From contig QAXH01005484.1 in NCBI GenBank assembly GCA_004335635.1, forward strand, positions 1-28,540: a stretch of DNA of 28,540 nt. Reading direction: 5' to 3'. Shown in pieces: positions 1 to 10,609 of this stretch. The stretch's first letter is position 1. Each line of letters opens with the position of its first letter. The position numbers were made by a program, and so were the translations under genes. The notes below the pieces were generated by a model. It was given only the letters and a program-made list of their open reading frames with translations. It did no database searches and was not told where the DNA came from. The stretch is from Chloromonas sp. AAM2. Lineage: Eukaryota; Chlorophyta; Chlorophyceae; Chlamydomonadales; Chlamydomonadaceae.

Positions 1-223
1 AGGACACGCTTGGCTTAACAACCTGGGGCGCATGTGCCACCCTGACCTACCCTGATCAAGAAAGAAGTAAGGCAGGGTGTGAGAAAACCCATGTGAGCCA
101 GAAACATATCGTCGAGTCATGCTCCAAAGAGGAGAAGCCCCTCCACGAAGCTCTCAATTCAAACTATTCCATCAGCAGCGCAGCGCAAGGCAATCATACT
201 CTTTGACAATGCTGACACATGCG

Positions 224-269
224 CATGCAATGTGCTCAGCCTGGTACATGCAATGTACTCAGCCTGGTG
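224..269. repeat. 23-bp tandem repeat, two copies
   Basis: Units at 224-246 and 247-269 differ at only two positions. Part of the unit (CAGCCTGGTGTAAG-like) recurs near 358. No function is evident. Confidence 0.8.
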
Positions 270-604
270 TGCAACGAATTGCGGCGTTGACCGAGTGCTC
301 GCTTGACAGCGCTTGAACTGAGAAAATCTTGTTAGTCCAACCTATAAGCTGCGCTGTCAGCCTGGTGTAAGATATAAGCCTACTAGCCTGGGGAAAGGAG
401 TAACAGGTGCCTCGAGTGGGAGAGAAGCAAGGTCTCGTGAGGGCAAAAAACAAGGTCCGCTTGCCAGCATACGCGCACGTGTGGGCGACCCTGATATACT
501 GTGTGGAAAAGCGCTGGGAAACAGGAAACATTCGACCAGCCTTCTAATCATGTGGCATAGTCATATATTTTCAGTCATAGCTGCAGAGTCGAAAAGCCAT
601 GATT

Positions 605-622
605 ATGATGATGATGATGATG
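605..622. repeat. (ATG)6 trinucleotide microsatellite
   Basis: Six consecutive ATG triplets preceded by GATT. A simple-sequence run in non-coding DNA. Confidence 0.85.
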
Positions 623-744
623 GATTATTGTGTTGAGCCAGAACAATACATGCTCTCCGGGCCAACGTTATGCTTTTTATTTACTTTTTACTTCTCTTGC
701 CACTGAACTCGAACTGGTTGGAACCAAGCAACTGCTCAACGACC

Positions 745-1075
745 TCAGCCAGTTGGTCTGCTGCTTGAACCCCCACTCTCCTGTACCACTGTCACTTCAG
801 GTACATGCACTTGCTGTACGCATGTACTGGATTGGCTATTTGTTCCAGCCTGTGGAGGCATGGATTGCGACACAATGCCTGCATGGCCGTCTGCAGGAGT
901 GCGACCCACTGACGTGAACTCAATGGCACGTGCGCCGGATATGGGAGGAGGGTCATGGTTTGTGCGGGCGAAGGCAGGCATGCTGGCATGGGCCAGCGGG
1001 TCAGGGCCGGGTGGGCCCACGAATCGACGGCTCAGCGTGCGGCCCAGCTTGTCCAAATGCACTTCAAGGCGATCA
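745..1075 (-). CDS. Probable terminal exon of the NHE/NHX gene
   Basis: Acceptor CTTTCAG precedes an open frame of 109 residues ending in TGA at 745-747; the exon enters in phase 2. Its start, HLDKLGRTLSRRFVGPP, aligns without gaps to the post-membrane motif of NHE6/NHX tails (F-D-x-x-Y-L-x-P-x-L...GPP) around the Asp and the GPP. The rest is Pro/Ser/Thr-rich and unrecognised. This exon shows the tail of the exchanger runs beyond the TGA at 2652 in at least one isoform, or did so before the AT-rich patch at 2280-2650 arrived. The alternative is an unrelated short gene, which I consider less likely. Confidence 0.55.
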
Positions 1076-4000
1076 CTGAAAGGCACACAAGGAGACAGGA
1101 TCATTTGATTGCAGCAAAATGACAGGGTGATGGCCAATTGGCCACGGATGCAACTGTGTCCTGCTGCGCTAGGCGTTCAGTCAGGCGGGGTCACATGGCC
1201 GGTACAAGCAACAATTGAAGTCAGGTGCACGATCCCGTGCCCTCATCCAACATATGAACAGAGGCAAGTGAGATTGTAGCTGGGAAGGTGGTTAATGGCT
1301 GGGGTTGACTGGTTATGTAGGAAATGATGCCATGCGGCGTGCATCTGGGCTGGTTGGTTCTGGTTTTTTAAGACAACAACAAACAACTATTGCATGTTTG
1401 AGCATGTACAACGGGTGATGCAGTAACAGCAAGTGGTCGACAGTTGCATCTACCAGCGACTACTTCCTACTCTGCTATTCCCATTCCCACACTAATATGT
1501 GATGCATTCAATGCCTATCACCACTACCTGGCAAAGGGCTGTCCGGCCTGCTTGCCGATTGGCATACCTGGTGAAGTGCCGCACGTAATGGATGCCGCGG
1601 CGGTGCGCCTTTGGGCTTGCAGACGCATCCTGTACGACCTCTATCCCCCCTGAATGCACACCTGCACACAAGCAGACAAAAAAAAATCCAGACCTTCAGA
1701 TCCAGATCCTCATGGATCGCTCCCGGTTGACCAGCTCATCAGGAAATCAGGGTACTTGAAAATCTGGTCGACAGTGAGATACAGTGAGATGCTGTGTTCT
1801 GCTGAGATGTGTATAGCTCCTGAATATGTTGCCTGATTAGACATCATTTTGCTCGTACGTTGCCTTGCACAGCAAGTGGAAAAGGAAGATAATCACAATC
1901 CCTGTCCACGCACCGTCACCGCCCTGTCCGTACTGATCCGTTGAGATGACGCCAGGATCCACTACAATGCCATCATTGTCAGATTGAGCATGCTCTTCTC
2001 CATCGTCTGTTATGTTCCCGTTCCTCAGATGTGACATGCTGCGCTGGCTTGAATGGCGCAAAGCCTCTACGGTCGTCTGTTGACCGGAGTCTCTGCCAGT
2101 AATGCGCCCGCTGTCTCCAGTGGGATCGGCGGCCGAGCCATCAGGAAGGGTAGTGAATGGTCCGGGATCATGACCGTGACGCGCCGGCCAAACATCTGTG
2201 TCGGCGTTGCAAGGCATGTAACGCACAGGCAAGCTGCGCCAGCTTGCAATGCCAACGCCTTCTTTGCAAGAGCCAGATTATAAACAAGATCACAAACGAC
2301 GAGTATGACGATCTTTTGTCAGAGAATATCTCAGCTCTTCAAAATAAGATCCTTGACTTTTGGATTTAGGTCAGATACATTCATGATAAGGAAGCTGCAA
2401 ACAAATTTGTTAACCTGTTGGAGTAAAACGTATTCTGTGTTAAATTGTCTTCATATAACTCATATATGCTATGGTACAGTTCAATTATGTATTTACAAAA
2501 TCAAATATCTTGAGTTTTGATGACTTCTTCCAGTATTTGGAAGTACAGAATGCTGTCTATATTCCATCGTCCATGGACTATGCCGTGGGTAGTAGCTCGT
2601 TTGATAGTCACACCGCTCAGATGAATCGGGTTGAACTATATAATTGAAAATTCAAAGAAGCCACTGTCGCCTGGCGACGCTTAGGATCTGTTGCAGCTGC
2701 CTGCCGGTCTCCTTCTCATCAATGTCCAGCGCCACTGCACGATCGTCTGTAGCGGGTTCATCTTGCGGCTGTCCTTCAAGCAACGTTTCCTTGTCAAGCA
2801 AGACGCTGTCTTGGGTGAGCTGTAGTTTCTCAAGAAAGATTGACGCGGACCCCCCATTCACAAGCACAGTCACGAAGATGACGTAAAATGTGCAGGTCTG
2901 CACAGCAATACGTGTTCGGCAATCGTTCAAAAATGTGTACAAGTACCTCGCAAGTATCTCTATCATGCAAACATTTGTGTCAGAAACCATGCAAGTGGTT
3001 ACTTTGGTGTTGGTGTTGGTGTGGCGGCATGTTGCAGCAGGTACAGCAAACTGCGCCAGAAGAGCCGCCCTCTGTTAAAATTCATATGCCTTTGGGACCA
3101 TTCCCATCCACCATTCATGCCACACCTCGCCTTTACAGCTGTTTTGATGCTATGTGCTGTGAAGCATCTTCAAACGAAGCTCCTCACACTTCCACTTCTC
3201 TATGCAGCCACGCTGACGACAGTGCACATCACAAGCAGCCTATTGTGAGCCCTTCCCTGAACTGCTCTCCACTCTTCGTTCCCTTCACAGGCCCTTCGCC
3301 AATCCAATCAAGCGGAAATCCAATCCAAATGCCCTGTGACTCACCTTGATAACTTGACCTGCTTGCCCAAAGACATGAGCGGCATCAATAGCCAAGGCGA
3401 ACGCCATGGCACCCCTGAACGCATCAAACACGACATGGATGAAGGTCTGAGAGAGCAAGCGCTGCACAGCTGTGTGCCACATAAGCCTGCGCCGCAACTG
3501 CCTGGCCATGCCGTTGCATGCTGTCAGCAAGCAAGGAGTACTCAGGTCAGAAACCACCAAGCATCAAGTGGCATGCATCGCTGCTGTCTGCAAGAGGTAC
3601 TCAGCAACATAGCAACATGAACATTGAACATGAGCAACATGAATAATGAACATCAATATACATTATCAGCGACCCTGAACACGTCAAGCGGACACAGCTT
3701 CAGCCCAGCTCAGCCCAATCCAGTTCCTCTCTTCAAGCAGTTTCTCTGCAATTAGCACTTATGATTCTCTGAAGCGGCTTGTTCCAAACCACACGTCAAC
3801 CACCAGTAGTCGTGCCGTCCAACGCCACACACCTGAGCCCCGACCACCACATCATAAACTGCTGCTTGGCGGGCATGCGCCGCTGGGGCAGCCGGAACCA
3901 GTTCACAAGCGCCATCAGGGGAAACACATTAAAGGCCCGGGATACGGCCAGGGTGAGCAGGGTGAGGGCCTGCAACAACAGCCCACAACACGTGCATGTG

Positions 4001-7000
4001 CAATACGCCTAGATCTCGCTTTCTTTCAGGCCCAGCTAGCAATGACAAAGCTTAAGAGCCAAGACGAGCACAACAAGTGTGGGTGAATGACACACAATCA
4101 ATCCTAGAGATAATACAGGTTGCACACAAGCCTTGCGCACATGATGCAGGGGTACAGAATGCCTGATCCCAATCTGGAAAGGTGACATGCATGCCTGCAC
4201 TGTCTTGCATCACCATCTGCGGTGCCTGTGCCTCCTGCCTCATGTCCACCCATGCATCAGCGTGTGAAGATTCCCCTTCCTAAACAAATCTAGAACAGGA
4301 TAGCACAGCAACTCCATGGGTTGCCGCCACCACTACTATTGTCATGATCCGCTTCACATGCTAGTTGGATGGGCTGGGTGCCCTTCCTTCTTGTGAGGAG
4401 CCTCACCGCATACGACCAGATGCCATACTCTTCTGGCTCAAGGAAGAGGGACAGGCCAATGTAGACGAACAGGAACAGCTCGAATAGGCCTGCCAGTGTC
4501 TTGAACAGACCCTCGACTCGTGTCTCTGTGATGTGGCTCAAGTTCGGCCGTACATACGACCGCATCACCTGCGATTGCAGATAGCACTGGATCACGACTT
4601 TTTCCTGTTCTGGCTAAAGAGTGCTGGCGTCTGCTACCCCCTATGCTTGCACCTGACAAAGTACGATTCAGCCAAGTGCAGCCCACACGATTTTGCATCT
4701 TTCTCCTACACTCTTCAACACCCCTTCGCACAATCCGTGCCTTGTCCAGAATGCCTGAAGACCTGGTAGCGTGCCCTGCTTGCACCTCAGCTAAAACGGT
4801 GTAGTTCCCTCGAGCCGACCATCAACACTGCCCCTGCTAATGCAAAGCAAGCCCTCAAAGCAAGCCCTCAAAACAAGCCCTCAAAGCAAGCCCACGAAGC
4901 AAGCCCTCTTTCCTGCTATTGCCTTCAGGCCCCTCTTCACTCACCATGCCACAGAATACGGTTGAGCAGATGCCTGACAGGTGCGCTGCCTGGGCGCCCA
5001 GGTAGCTGATGAACGCAAGCACCAACTGCAGCAACGTGGCGTGTGACCTTTGGTATCGTTGAAGCACTTGTCAGCGTGTGCATGCGTGCACACGAGTCTG
5101 TCCTGCTGGATACTGGGAGCCTTGTGGAGGGTGAAAACACAGACACATACGCACAGGCACATGCAGGACCATTGGTTGTGTTGCAAAGGGTCCAGGATGG
5201 CATGTGGTTGCTGCACCCCTAAAACTGGTGTCACAACGGTTGGGGGCAGGGCAGTATACGGTCCAAGGGAGGCAGAGGCTCTCTCCCCTCGTCAAAATGG
5301 CTGGTACTGGCAGTGGTCTCTGTCTTTGCACCTCCAATCAATACCGACACCTTGGTGACTCGTCCTGCATCCTTCCTCTGCACTGACCTACCACCAAGCA
5401 CTAGGCTGCCAGTCTCGCATCGTGCAGCCCCACCCCTGCCCACCCACCACCATGCCTGTCTCCAGCAGGGATGTTTCCTCATCATGGAACCAGCGCGTCT
5501 TGAAGAGCTGAGCCGCCACCAGCCCCGTCACCAGCCCAAAGGCCACTGAGCCAGCAAAGATGCCAAAGAATATACCAATGCCTGCGCCAGAGCAAAACGC
5601 ATGACTGGCGATCTGGGCATGTGTGCGAACAAAGCCCCTCCATAGGTTACCTCCTGTTGTGAGGCAGGTGCCACTAGGGCAAGCGAATGACACCAGACGT
5701 TGAGCTTGTGCACATACCATCTCTGAAATTCAAACACTAGAATGTAAGCCTGGCATGTAAGCCCCGTCCGCGTCATCGAATGCCGCTGGATGCTACATGC
5801 AAGCCTCGCATTGTAAGAACGGCATCCAGCAAACGACAGCAGCAACGGCAGCCAGATTTGAGTTCAGGGTGGTGTCGCACCCCCTGACCAGCGCCCACCC
5901 CGTACCCTGTCTCCGGAACATCCTCTGTGCGGCTCTCATCACACCTCTAACTCTTAGACAAAATTCTTGGGCACAACCCCAAGACACTTGGGAGCCTGGT
6001 TCACGTTACCTGGCAACACCCCAAGACACTTGGGAGCCTGGTTCACGTTACCTAGCAACACCCCAAGACACTTGGGAGCCTGGTTCACGTTACCTAACAA
6101 CACCCCAAGACACTTGGGAGCCTGGTTCACGTTACCTGGCAACACCCCAAGTACCCTGTGGCTGACACGTCTTCTACGTCGCGCACCTGCCCAGGTGTTC
6201 CCTGCCGTGACCTCTCTGCCGACGAAGCCCTTGAGGGTGTCGTAGATCACCATGGCCACCGCGTCATTCAACACGCTCTCGCCAAACACGTTGATATACC
6301 TGAAAAGCGAAGCAACTTTCTTACAGTTATCAGATTTGTTGCGCTAGTCTGTCTGTCTGTCTGTCAAGTCAAAGACCAAGATAGTATGTGTACCCACGGT
6401 ACTGCAGCTAGACACATACTATCTTGGTCTTTGACTTGACAGACAGACAGACTAGGCTGCAGTACCGTGGGTTAAATGGTCCCATTCATGTCAGGGCCTG
6501 AAATTCACTAACTTCATGCTGCCCTGCCCGCTCTGCACGGTGTAGTACAACCCCATCTTGCCACTGCATACTCACAAGTCTTCGTTTGCCCTCAGCTTGG
6601 AGAAGACTGCCAGCACCGTCACCTGTGGACGTCACTGCACCAAGGGTTAAATCTGACCACCCAGGGTTTAAACCGACCACGTGTTTTATGGCAGCGTGCC
6701 TGACATACTGGGAGTCACACAACAACTGTCCCAGACCTGGCAAACATATTTTCTTTCACTAAATATTGATCATTCAACTTGGTAACTGACGTGGTTGACC
6801 CCTGGCTCTTCTGGTGCCTGCTGTAACTTGTTTTGTAAAGTCACAAGGTCGTGTAAGGTGACGTGAGGGTGTCAATCGGACGATGGATGTTGGGGGGTCA
6901 ATCGGATGATGGACGTTGGGGGGTTCATTCAGCAGATGATAAAGCGGATCAAGAAGCATGTAAGCCATCATCAGCCCTTGCGTGTTCCTTTCCTTACCGG

Positions 7001-9472
7001 GTCTGTAGCGCTGATGATTGCGCCGAACAGCAGGTTGTGTATGGCACTCAACTTCCGGCACCACCCCGCCTGTCCAAAACCATACATCAAGTAGCCAATG
7101 GCAATCGTGGATATCGTCGTTCCTACGCAAGTGCCAGCATCAGTGTCAGTGTCAGCATGCATGCATGTCAGCATGGCTCTCGTGGCACAGCTGTACAATC
7201 ACAAGCTGAGCAAGGAGCTTCCTGCAACTGCGTGACCAGCAACGCCAGGCAGGACACATTCGTCCTGTTCTTTAGCTTCAAACTGGCCCGTGGCGGAATT
7301 CGGCTGTGTGGTGCGCCAGTGTGATCAGTTCGGCTGAAAGCAGGGTTGTGCGCACTCAAGAGATTAAGCACGTAGGTCAAAGACAAGGTCGTGAATCAAC
7401 AGGTATACTTTAAGAGACAACTGGTCGCCTGGACTCCTCCCTGTGGGCTATCCTCTGCCTGAGGCTCTCTGGCACGCAGGGCGAGGCTGTCAGCCAAACT
7501 CGTGACCAGCAGCAGCACAAGCGCTGTTGTCAACTGCCTGCGCACCTCATTCTTTGTTTTAATGCCATGTTTGTTTCCTTCCGTCGCTAGTGGCGCCTGT
7601 CCCTTAGGTCGTGTTCAACCCATCGTGTCCCCTGCCTGCTTTACTCACCAGCAAACGCAATCATAGCTATGCCGCCAACGTTACGAATGAACCTGAGTGA
7701 AAGGCATAGGACAGGCCACGATGTACAAACAATCACGTTGACAGTGGCAACCTCGTGCTGACAACCTCATCTGCTTTACATCGAAGCGCAATTGTCTGCT
7801 CCACCATGACAACAATTGACTCACTTGCAACTGCCAATCCTGTTGCGATAAACATGGTTTGAGCTCCTGTGACGGTGATTACCTTGAACAACTCAGTGTG
7901 AGTGTGTAAAAGCAGCCTGGCGTGGCCACATGCATGTTATGCACACGTGTAGTTGCATCAACTCAGTTCCTTGGAAAGGTGTCTGCTCAAAACCTTTAGC
8001 AATCAGCACGCCCTAGCCTGCCCAGTCATTTGCCCAGTGTACCACTGTCGTACGCTTGAGTTTTGAGCAATCAAGAACACGGACTTACGGTTTGGGGTCC
8101 AAGGTATAACCCGCATCAAACATGATCGTTGGCAGCATGACGTACAAGAAGATGTTAGGCTGCAGGCGCAAATGGTACAGGCGACAGCACGTGGGTAAGA
8201 CGTGGAATCTAGGCGAATGCCATGGGATGGAGGCGTAAGCTCTGAACAGCCACTGGCCAGTTCTGCTGTTCTGGAGGCCATATCTTCGTAGATTGACATG
8301 GTCGTGACTCGCACCTGCCCAATGGCTGCACCCGCCCATCGCCTCGCTCTACCCATCACCCCTTGCCTCTGCACTGCGTCCCCGGCCTAGTTCTTCCCAG
8401 TTCACCCCATCACATGCCCCGCACAGTCCCTGCACAACCATCGCTATTTGCTCTACTCGCCTTCTTATGTTTGACTTTTGAACTAAACCTAATCACCTCA
8501 CCTGGCCGTCGCCTTGCTTCACCTGTCATTCCTTGTCTCTACACTGTGCCCCTGACCAAGCATTCCCCAGTTCCCTCCACCACACGGCCCGCACATCCCC
8601 TGCACCACCACCACTGCCAGCGTGACTCACATTGAATGCAATTGCTTCAGCAAACGCCTGGCTAGCGCCAGCAGTCTTGATGATGAGTCCCACCACCAGC
8701 CCCAGCAGCAGGGCGGCGCCTGCATCGCCTATCCATGACACCTTGGCTCGATGAAGCAAGCGGCCAATGAGCAGCACTGCGCCAAGGAGGAGCAACTGGG
8801 GGCACGAACAAAGGACGACATTCACAACACGGGCTTAGTTCAATGCGCGAATGGCAGTGTCTACAACAACTGCCACTCCATTTGAATTGAGAGACAACCT
8901 GGCCTGTGGCAAGCTCAACCATCAAGGATTCGTGCATCCTTCAGCCGTCCCAGGGCAGGCCAAGATTGCACATGTGACTGCAGACGCCTGTACGCCTTCA
9001 CACCTTCATGCCTAGTGCCTGCCTGCGTGCGTGCCTGGATGGAACACGCCTTTTATTTTGCAATGGCAACGAGTTACAATGGCAAGAAATGAGTCGACAA
9101 AGGCACAGCACAGCACAACTCTGTCCTTCTGGAGTGGTATTCAGCCCACTTTACATTAGCTTTATGATTGTCTTTGGCATATCGGCCTGTGTAAGCAAGT
9201 ACACGGTCCCTGAGGGCCCCCAGCCCATGCACCTCGCTCAGAATAGCCACGCCCGCCACGCCGTCTGTATCGAGCAATGGCAAGAGCAAACATTAGTAAT
9301 GGGGTCACATGATGCGCCCAGACCGGACGATTAGCACACTATTAAGATGTCTCTATGTCGGACAAGAAAGGGAAGCTGTTGGGCTCATCCGGTCAAAGCG
9401 TGTGGCATGGAGGTGCCACAGGTCACCTTCCGATGAAGAGCCATCATCTCGTCCCGGGTCGTCCTCCGACAT
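745..9472 (-). CDS. Na+(K+)/H+ exchanger, NHE/NHX (CPA1) family
   Basis: Membrane antiporter exchanging Na+ or K+ for H+ to set organelle or cytosolic pH and salt balance. I assembled 14 exons, all joining in phase at GT..AG introns, giving about 409 residues of membrane domain plus a tail. Family landmarks: TM1-2 (residues 27-81), an AFNPNIF..LPTIMFDAGY segment (about 79-98), ATDP then VTVLAVFSKL (158-171), FGESVLNDAV with the Asn-Asp pair (182-191), HLSGICSTVFCGM (274-286), ETRVEGLFKTLAGLFELFLF, and SGLRGAMAFALA (383-394). FGESVLNDAV and the NHE6/8-like tail suggest the endosomal/Golgi branch rather than plant vacuolar NHX1; this is inference. The ATG at 9472-9470 is preceded directly by an in-frame TAA, which fixes the start unless an upstream exon exists. 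One oddity is LPTI instead of the usual LPPI. The gene is head-to-head with the ABC transporter. The fold is certain; the 3' exons are not. Confidence 0.92.
1934..2233 (-). CDS. Tentative NHE/NHX tail exon (Ser/Thr/Asp-rich)
   Basis: An open minus-strand stretch rich in Ser, Thr, Asp, Gly and His (for example RHGHDPGPFTTLPDG and GNITDDGEEHAQSDNDG) has the look of a disordered cytosolic tail. An acceptor at 2233 (GCGCAG) with phase 2 would join a weak donor (CA|GTGGCT) at 2665 in the previous exon, giving ARR-H-LPVRYMP. The 3' boundary is unclear: the phase-2 GTACGG donor at 1934 fits the terminal exon, while better-looking donors nearby give the wrong phase. A further small exon around 1568-1615 or 1568-1629 may lie in between. 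No homologous motif is present here, so this is inference from phase and composition. Confidence 0.35.
2280..2650. other. AT-rich patch with coding-like frames on the plus strand
   Basis: By count about 35% G+C over 2281-2640, clearly lower than the flanking exons. On the plus strand, one frame near 2281-2369 reads NDEYDDLLSENISALQNKIL, meets a TAG, and continues in the same frame with a short charged peptide. A second frame around 2458-2646 reads SFDDFFQYLEVQNAVY and onward. Both look more protein-like than random AT-rich DNA, yet match no family I know. The patch sits between exon 14 and the tail exons of the exchanger. CTTCTTTG near the left edge is repeated inverted (CAAAGAAG) at the right edge, which may be chance. 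Confidence 0.5.
4847..4908. repeat. 13-bp minisatellite in NHE intron 10
   Basis: About 4.8 copies of GCAAGCCCTCAAA, with single substitutions in copies 3 and 4. It lies about 40 nt inside the intron from the donor at 4945 on the minus strand. Confidence 0.9.
5977..6152. repeat. 42-bp minisatellite in NHE intron 8
   Basis: Four full 42-bp units start at 5977, 6019, 6061 and 6103, with a partial fifth at 6145. Units are nearly identical. Each contains CCCAAG-ACA-CTTGGG, a short perfect hairpin. It begins about 35 nt inside the intron from the exon 8 donor. Because 42 is a multiple of three and no stop interrupts it, the exchanger frame stays open through the array until 5954. Confidence 0.95.
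6344..6472. repeat. Interleaved inverted repeat A-B-A'-B' in NHE intron 7
   Basis: Arm A (6344-6391) is the reverse complement of A' (6412-6455) apart from one extra CTGT unit in A. Segment B (6392-6407, ACCCACGGTACTGCAG) is the exact reverse complement of B' (6457-6472). The order is A, B, CTAG, A', G, B', not the nested order of a simple palindrome. As RNA or single-stranded DNA it could form a 44-bp hairpin with a 20-nt loop, or a pseudoknot. Confidence 0.95.
6871..6922. repeat. 26-bp tandem repeat, two copies, NHE intron 6
   Basis: Units 6871-6896 and 6897-6922 differ at two positions and each ends in a run of G. No function is evident. Confidence 0.85.
8338..8610. repeat. Diverged 103-bp direct duplication in NHE intron 3
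   Basis: Segments 8338-8440 and 8508-8610 align over their full length at an offset of 170 nt, with roughly three quarters of positions matching by eye. Both are C-rich. This looks like an old local duplication inside the intron. Confidence 0.65.
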
Positions 9473-10059
9473 TTAGCCGCCCAAGCGCGGCACTCTGTAT
9501 TCAGTGCCAGTGCCCTGCACCAAGCTTCTTGCAGTCGCAACACGTGCGTTTGGTATTGCGGCCTTCACTTCAATTAACGCAGACAAACAGTTCCTCGAGG
9601 TCAAAACTGCCCCTGTTTGGGTCCTTTTGGCTTCGTGCAACTACCGGCAGTTGGCGTTCTGGTAACGCGTGAGGTCCACTGGCCACCATTGAAAGCCAAG
9701 AGTAAGACAAGAGCTGGCGCATGGTACGTCATTGATCATTGAACCAGCCCGATACATCCAACAAGTGAACTGAAGAACGTGAACTGAACCTGGGTGACAC
9801 AAGCAGCATTGAATAGCAAGTGGCAAGTGCAAGTGCAGTTTGGCCGTGCAGTGAAAACAGAGTCTTGGAATCCTGGAGGCATGCTGAAGGTTCTCACAGC
9901 CGCCATCTCCTGTAGGCAGCCTCCACTCTGCGTTGTTGATTTGTGGCAGTACACACACATGCCTACACGCGTGCACACACAGACGTGCCAATCCTCCCAG
10001 TGCGAAGGGAATTGCCGGCTGCCCGCTTGAGTGCGGCATGCCCTTACATGGCCATGAAG

Positions 10060-10067
10060 TGACGTCA
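10060..10067. promoter_or_regulatory. TGACGTCA palindrome (CRE/bZIP-type site)
   Basis: Exact octamer about 590 nt upstream of the exchanger start codon. This octamer is the consensus for CREB/ATF and many plant and algal bZIP factors. Binding here is inferred. Confidence 0.4.
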
Positions 10068-10210
10068 TATGGCAAAACACGCCGCCTAAATAACGGGAAT
10101 CCGCTATCAACAGTTGACATTGTGAGAATTGATTTCACGAGCTGACAGTGACCCTAACCCTGACAATTTTTCAATCCAGTCCATTTATATGGCTAACGGG
10201 ATGCTTTTGG

Positions 10211-10310
10211 AAGTTGTCCTGTGCGGTGATAGCGACAAGGGCCTCACCACCCCTTGCTGACACGGCCAGATTCCTCTTTACTGATTTGTTTTTTGCACTT
10301 TGCACAAATA
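10211..10310 (+). repeat. Dispersed 100-bp repeat, copy 1
   Basis: Aligns to 13298-13398 with roughly 80% or more matching, including a long stretch around CCTCACCACCCCTTGCTGA and CGGCCAGATTC. Both copies are followed, 60-115 nt downstream, by a plus-oriented copy of the 19-bp core GTTTGCCAGTTCTGGGACA. Confidence 0.85.
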
Positions 10311-10370
10311 CACTCCTTCGTTGTAACCAGCATTTTGATCTGCATGCACGTGTTGGTGCAATGTGAAGAA

Positions 10371-10389
10371 GTTTGCCAGTTCTGGGACA
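10371..10389 (+). repeat. 19-bp core of dispersed inverted-repeat family, copy 1
   Basis: Exact GTTTGCCAGTTCTGGGACA preceded by GAAGAA. It has no immediate partner; the inverted copy at 11886-11904 could be its other end, enclosing a second element. Confidence 0.75.
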
Positions 10390-10609
10390 ATTTGATAGGT
10401 TCATATGGTGACTGTTCGACTGTATTGACTGATTTGACTATTCTGTGGTGAATACTTGCTACGCTTCTTCCTGGTTATACTGTGTGTGCGTGTGTGTTCA
10501 AAGAGGCTGTATGTTGTCCACAACCAAATGAACAGGTTGTATTGGTACACGATGTGGTGCCACATCTGGGACAGGCTGTTGTGCATGAACACACAAGAGA
10601 TCGCCTCAG

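Larger units (their letters stand above)
1..744. other. Flanking region without a recognisable gene
   Basis: This stretch lies downstream of the minus-strand exchanger gene. It contains a two-copy 23-bp tandem repeat near 224-269 and an ATG/GAT trinucleotide run near 605-622. Short open frames on both strands show no family resemblance or splice pattern I can support. Part of it next to 745 is presumably the exchanger 3' UTR, but I could not place a polyadenylation signal. Confidence 0.5.
2665..9472 (-). other. Exon map of the NHE/NHX membrane domain
   Basis: Coding exons in transcription order: 9472-9427, 9264-9233, 8795-8631, 8159-8089, 7692-7649, 7122-6998, 6622-6576, 6299-6187, 5581-5448, 5025-4945, 4568-4407, 3969-3833, 3414-3345, 2897-2665 or to the TGA at 2654-2652. 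Each boundary has GT and AG, and the phases add up without a frameshift through residue 409. Exon 1 to 2 gives SSSE-DGVAG, exon 3 to 4 gives AIAFN-PNIF, exon 7 to 8 gives NEDL-YINVFGES, and exon 12 to 13 gives WWSGLR-GAMAF; each join restores a conserved NHE motif. The exon 9 donor was set at 5448 because this gives ETGMV-LVLAF, which aligns without a gap to NHE8-type proteins. If translation stops at 2652 the product is 490 residues. Confidence 0.88.

Noticed and set aside
2652..2990. Exon 14 as the simple 3' end of the exchanger
   Set aside because: Not excluded, but a tail motif typical of NHE proteins in an exon at 745-1075 argues the gene continues; kept as an alternative isoform.
5797..6165. 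Plus-strand repeat protein (QDTWEPGSRYLATP units)
   Set aside because: It is a by-product of the 42-bp intronic array, which is antisense to the exchanger gene; no promoter or homologue is visible.
6640..6690. GGGTTAAATC/GGGTTTAAACC words as tRNA T-loop or telomere-like sequence
   Set aside because: No cloverleaf partner stems and no tandem telomeric array; just two similar short words in intron 6.
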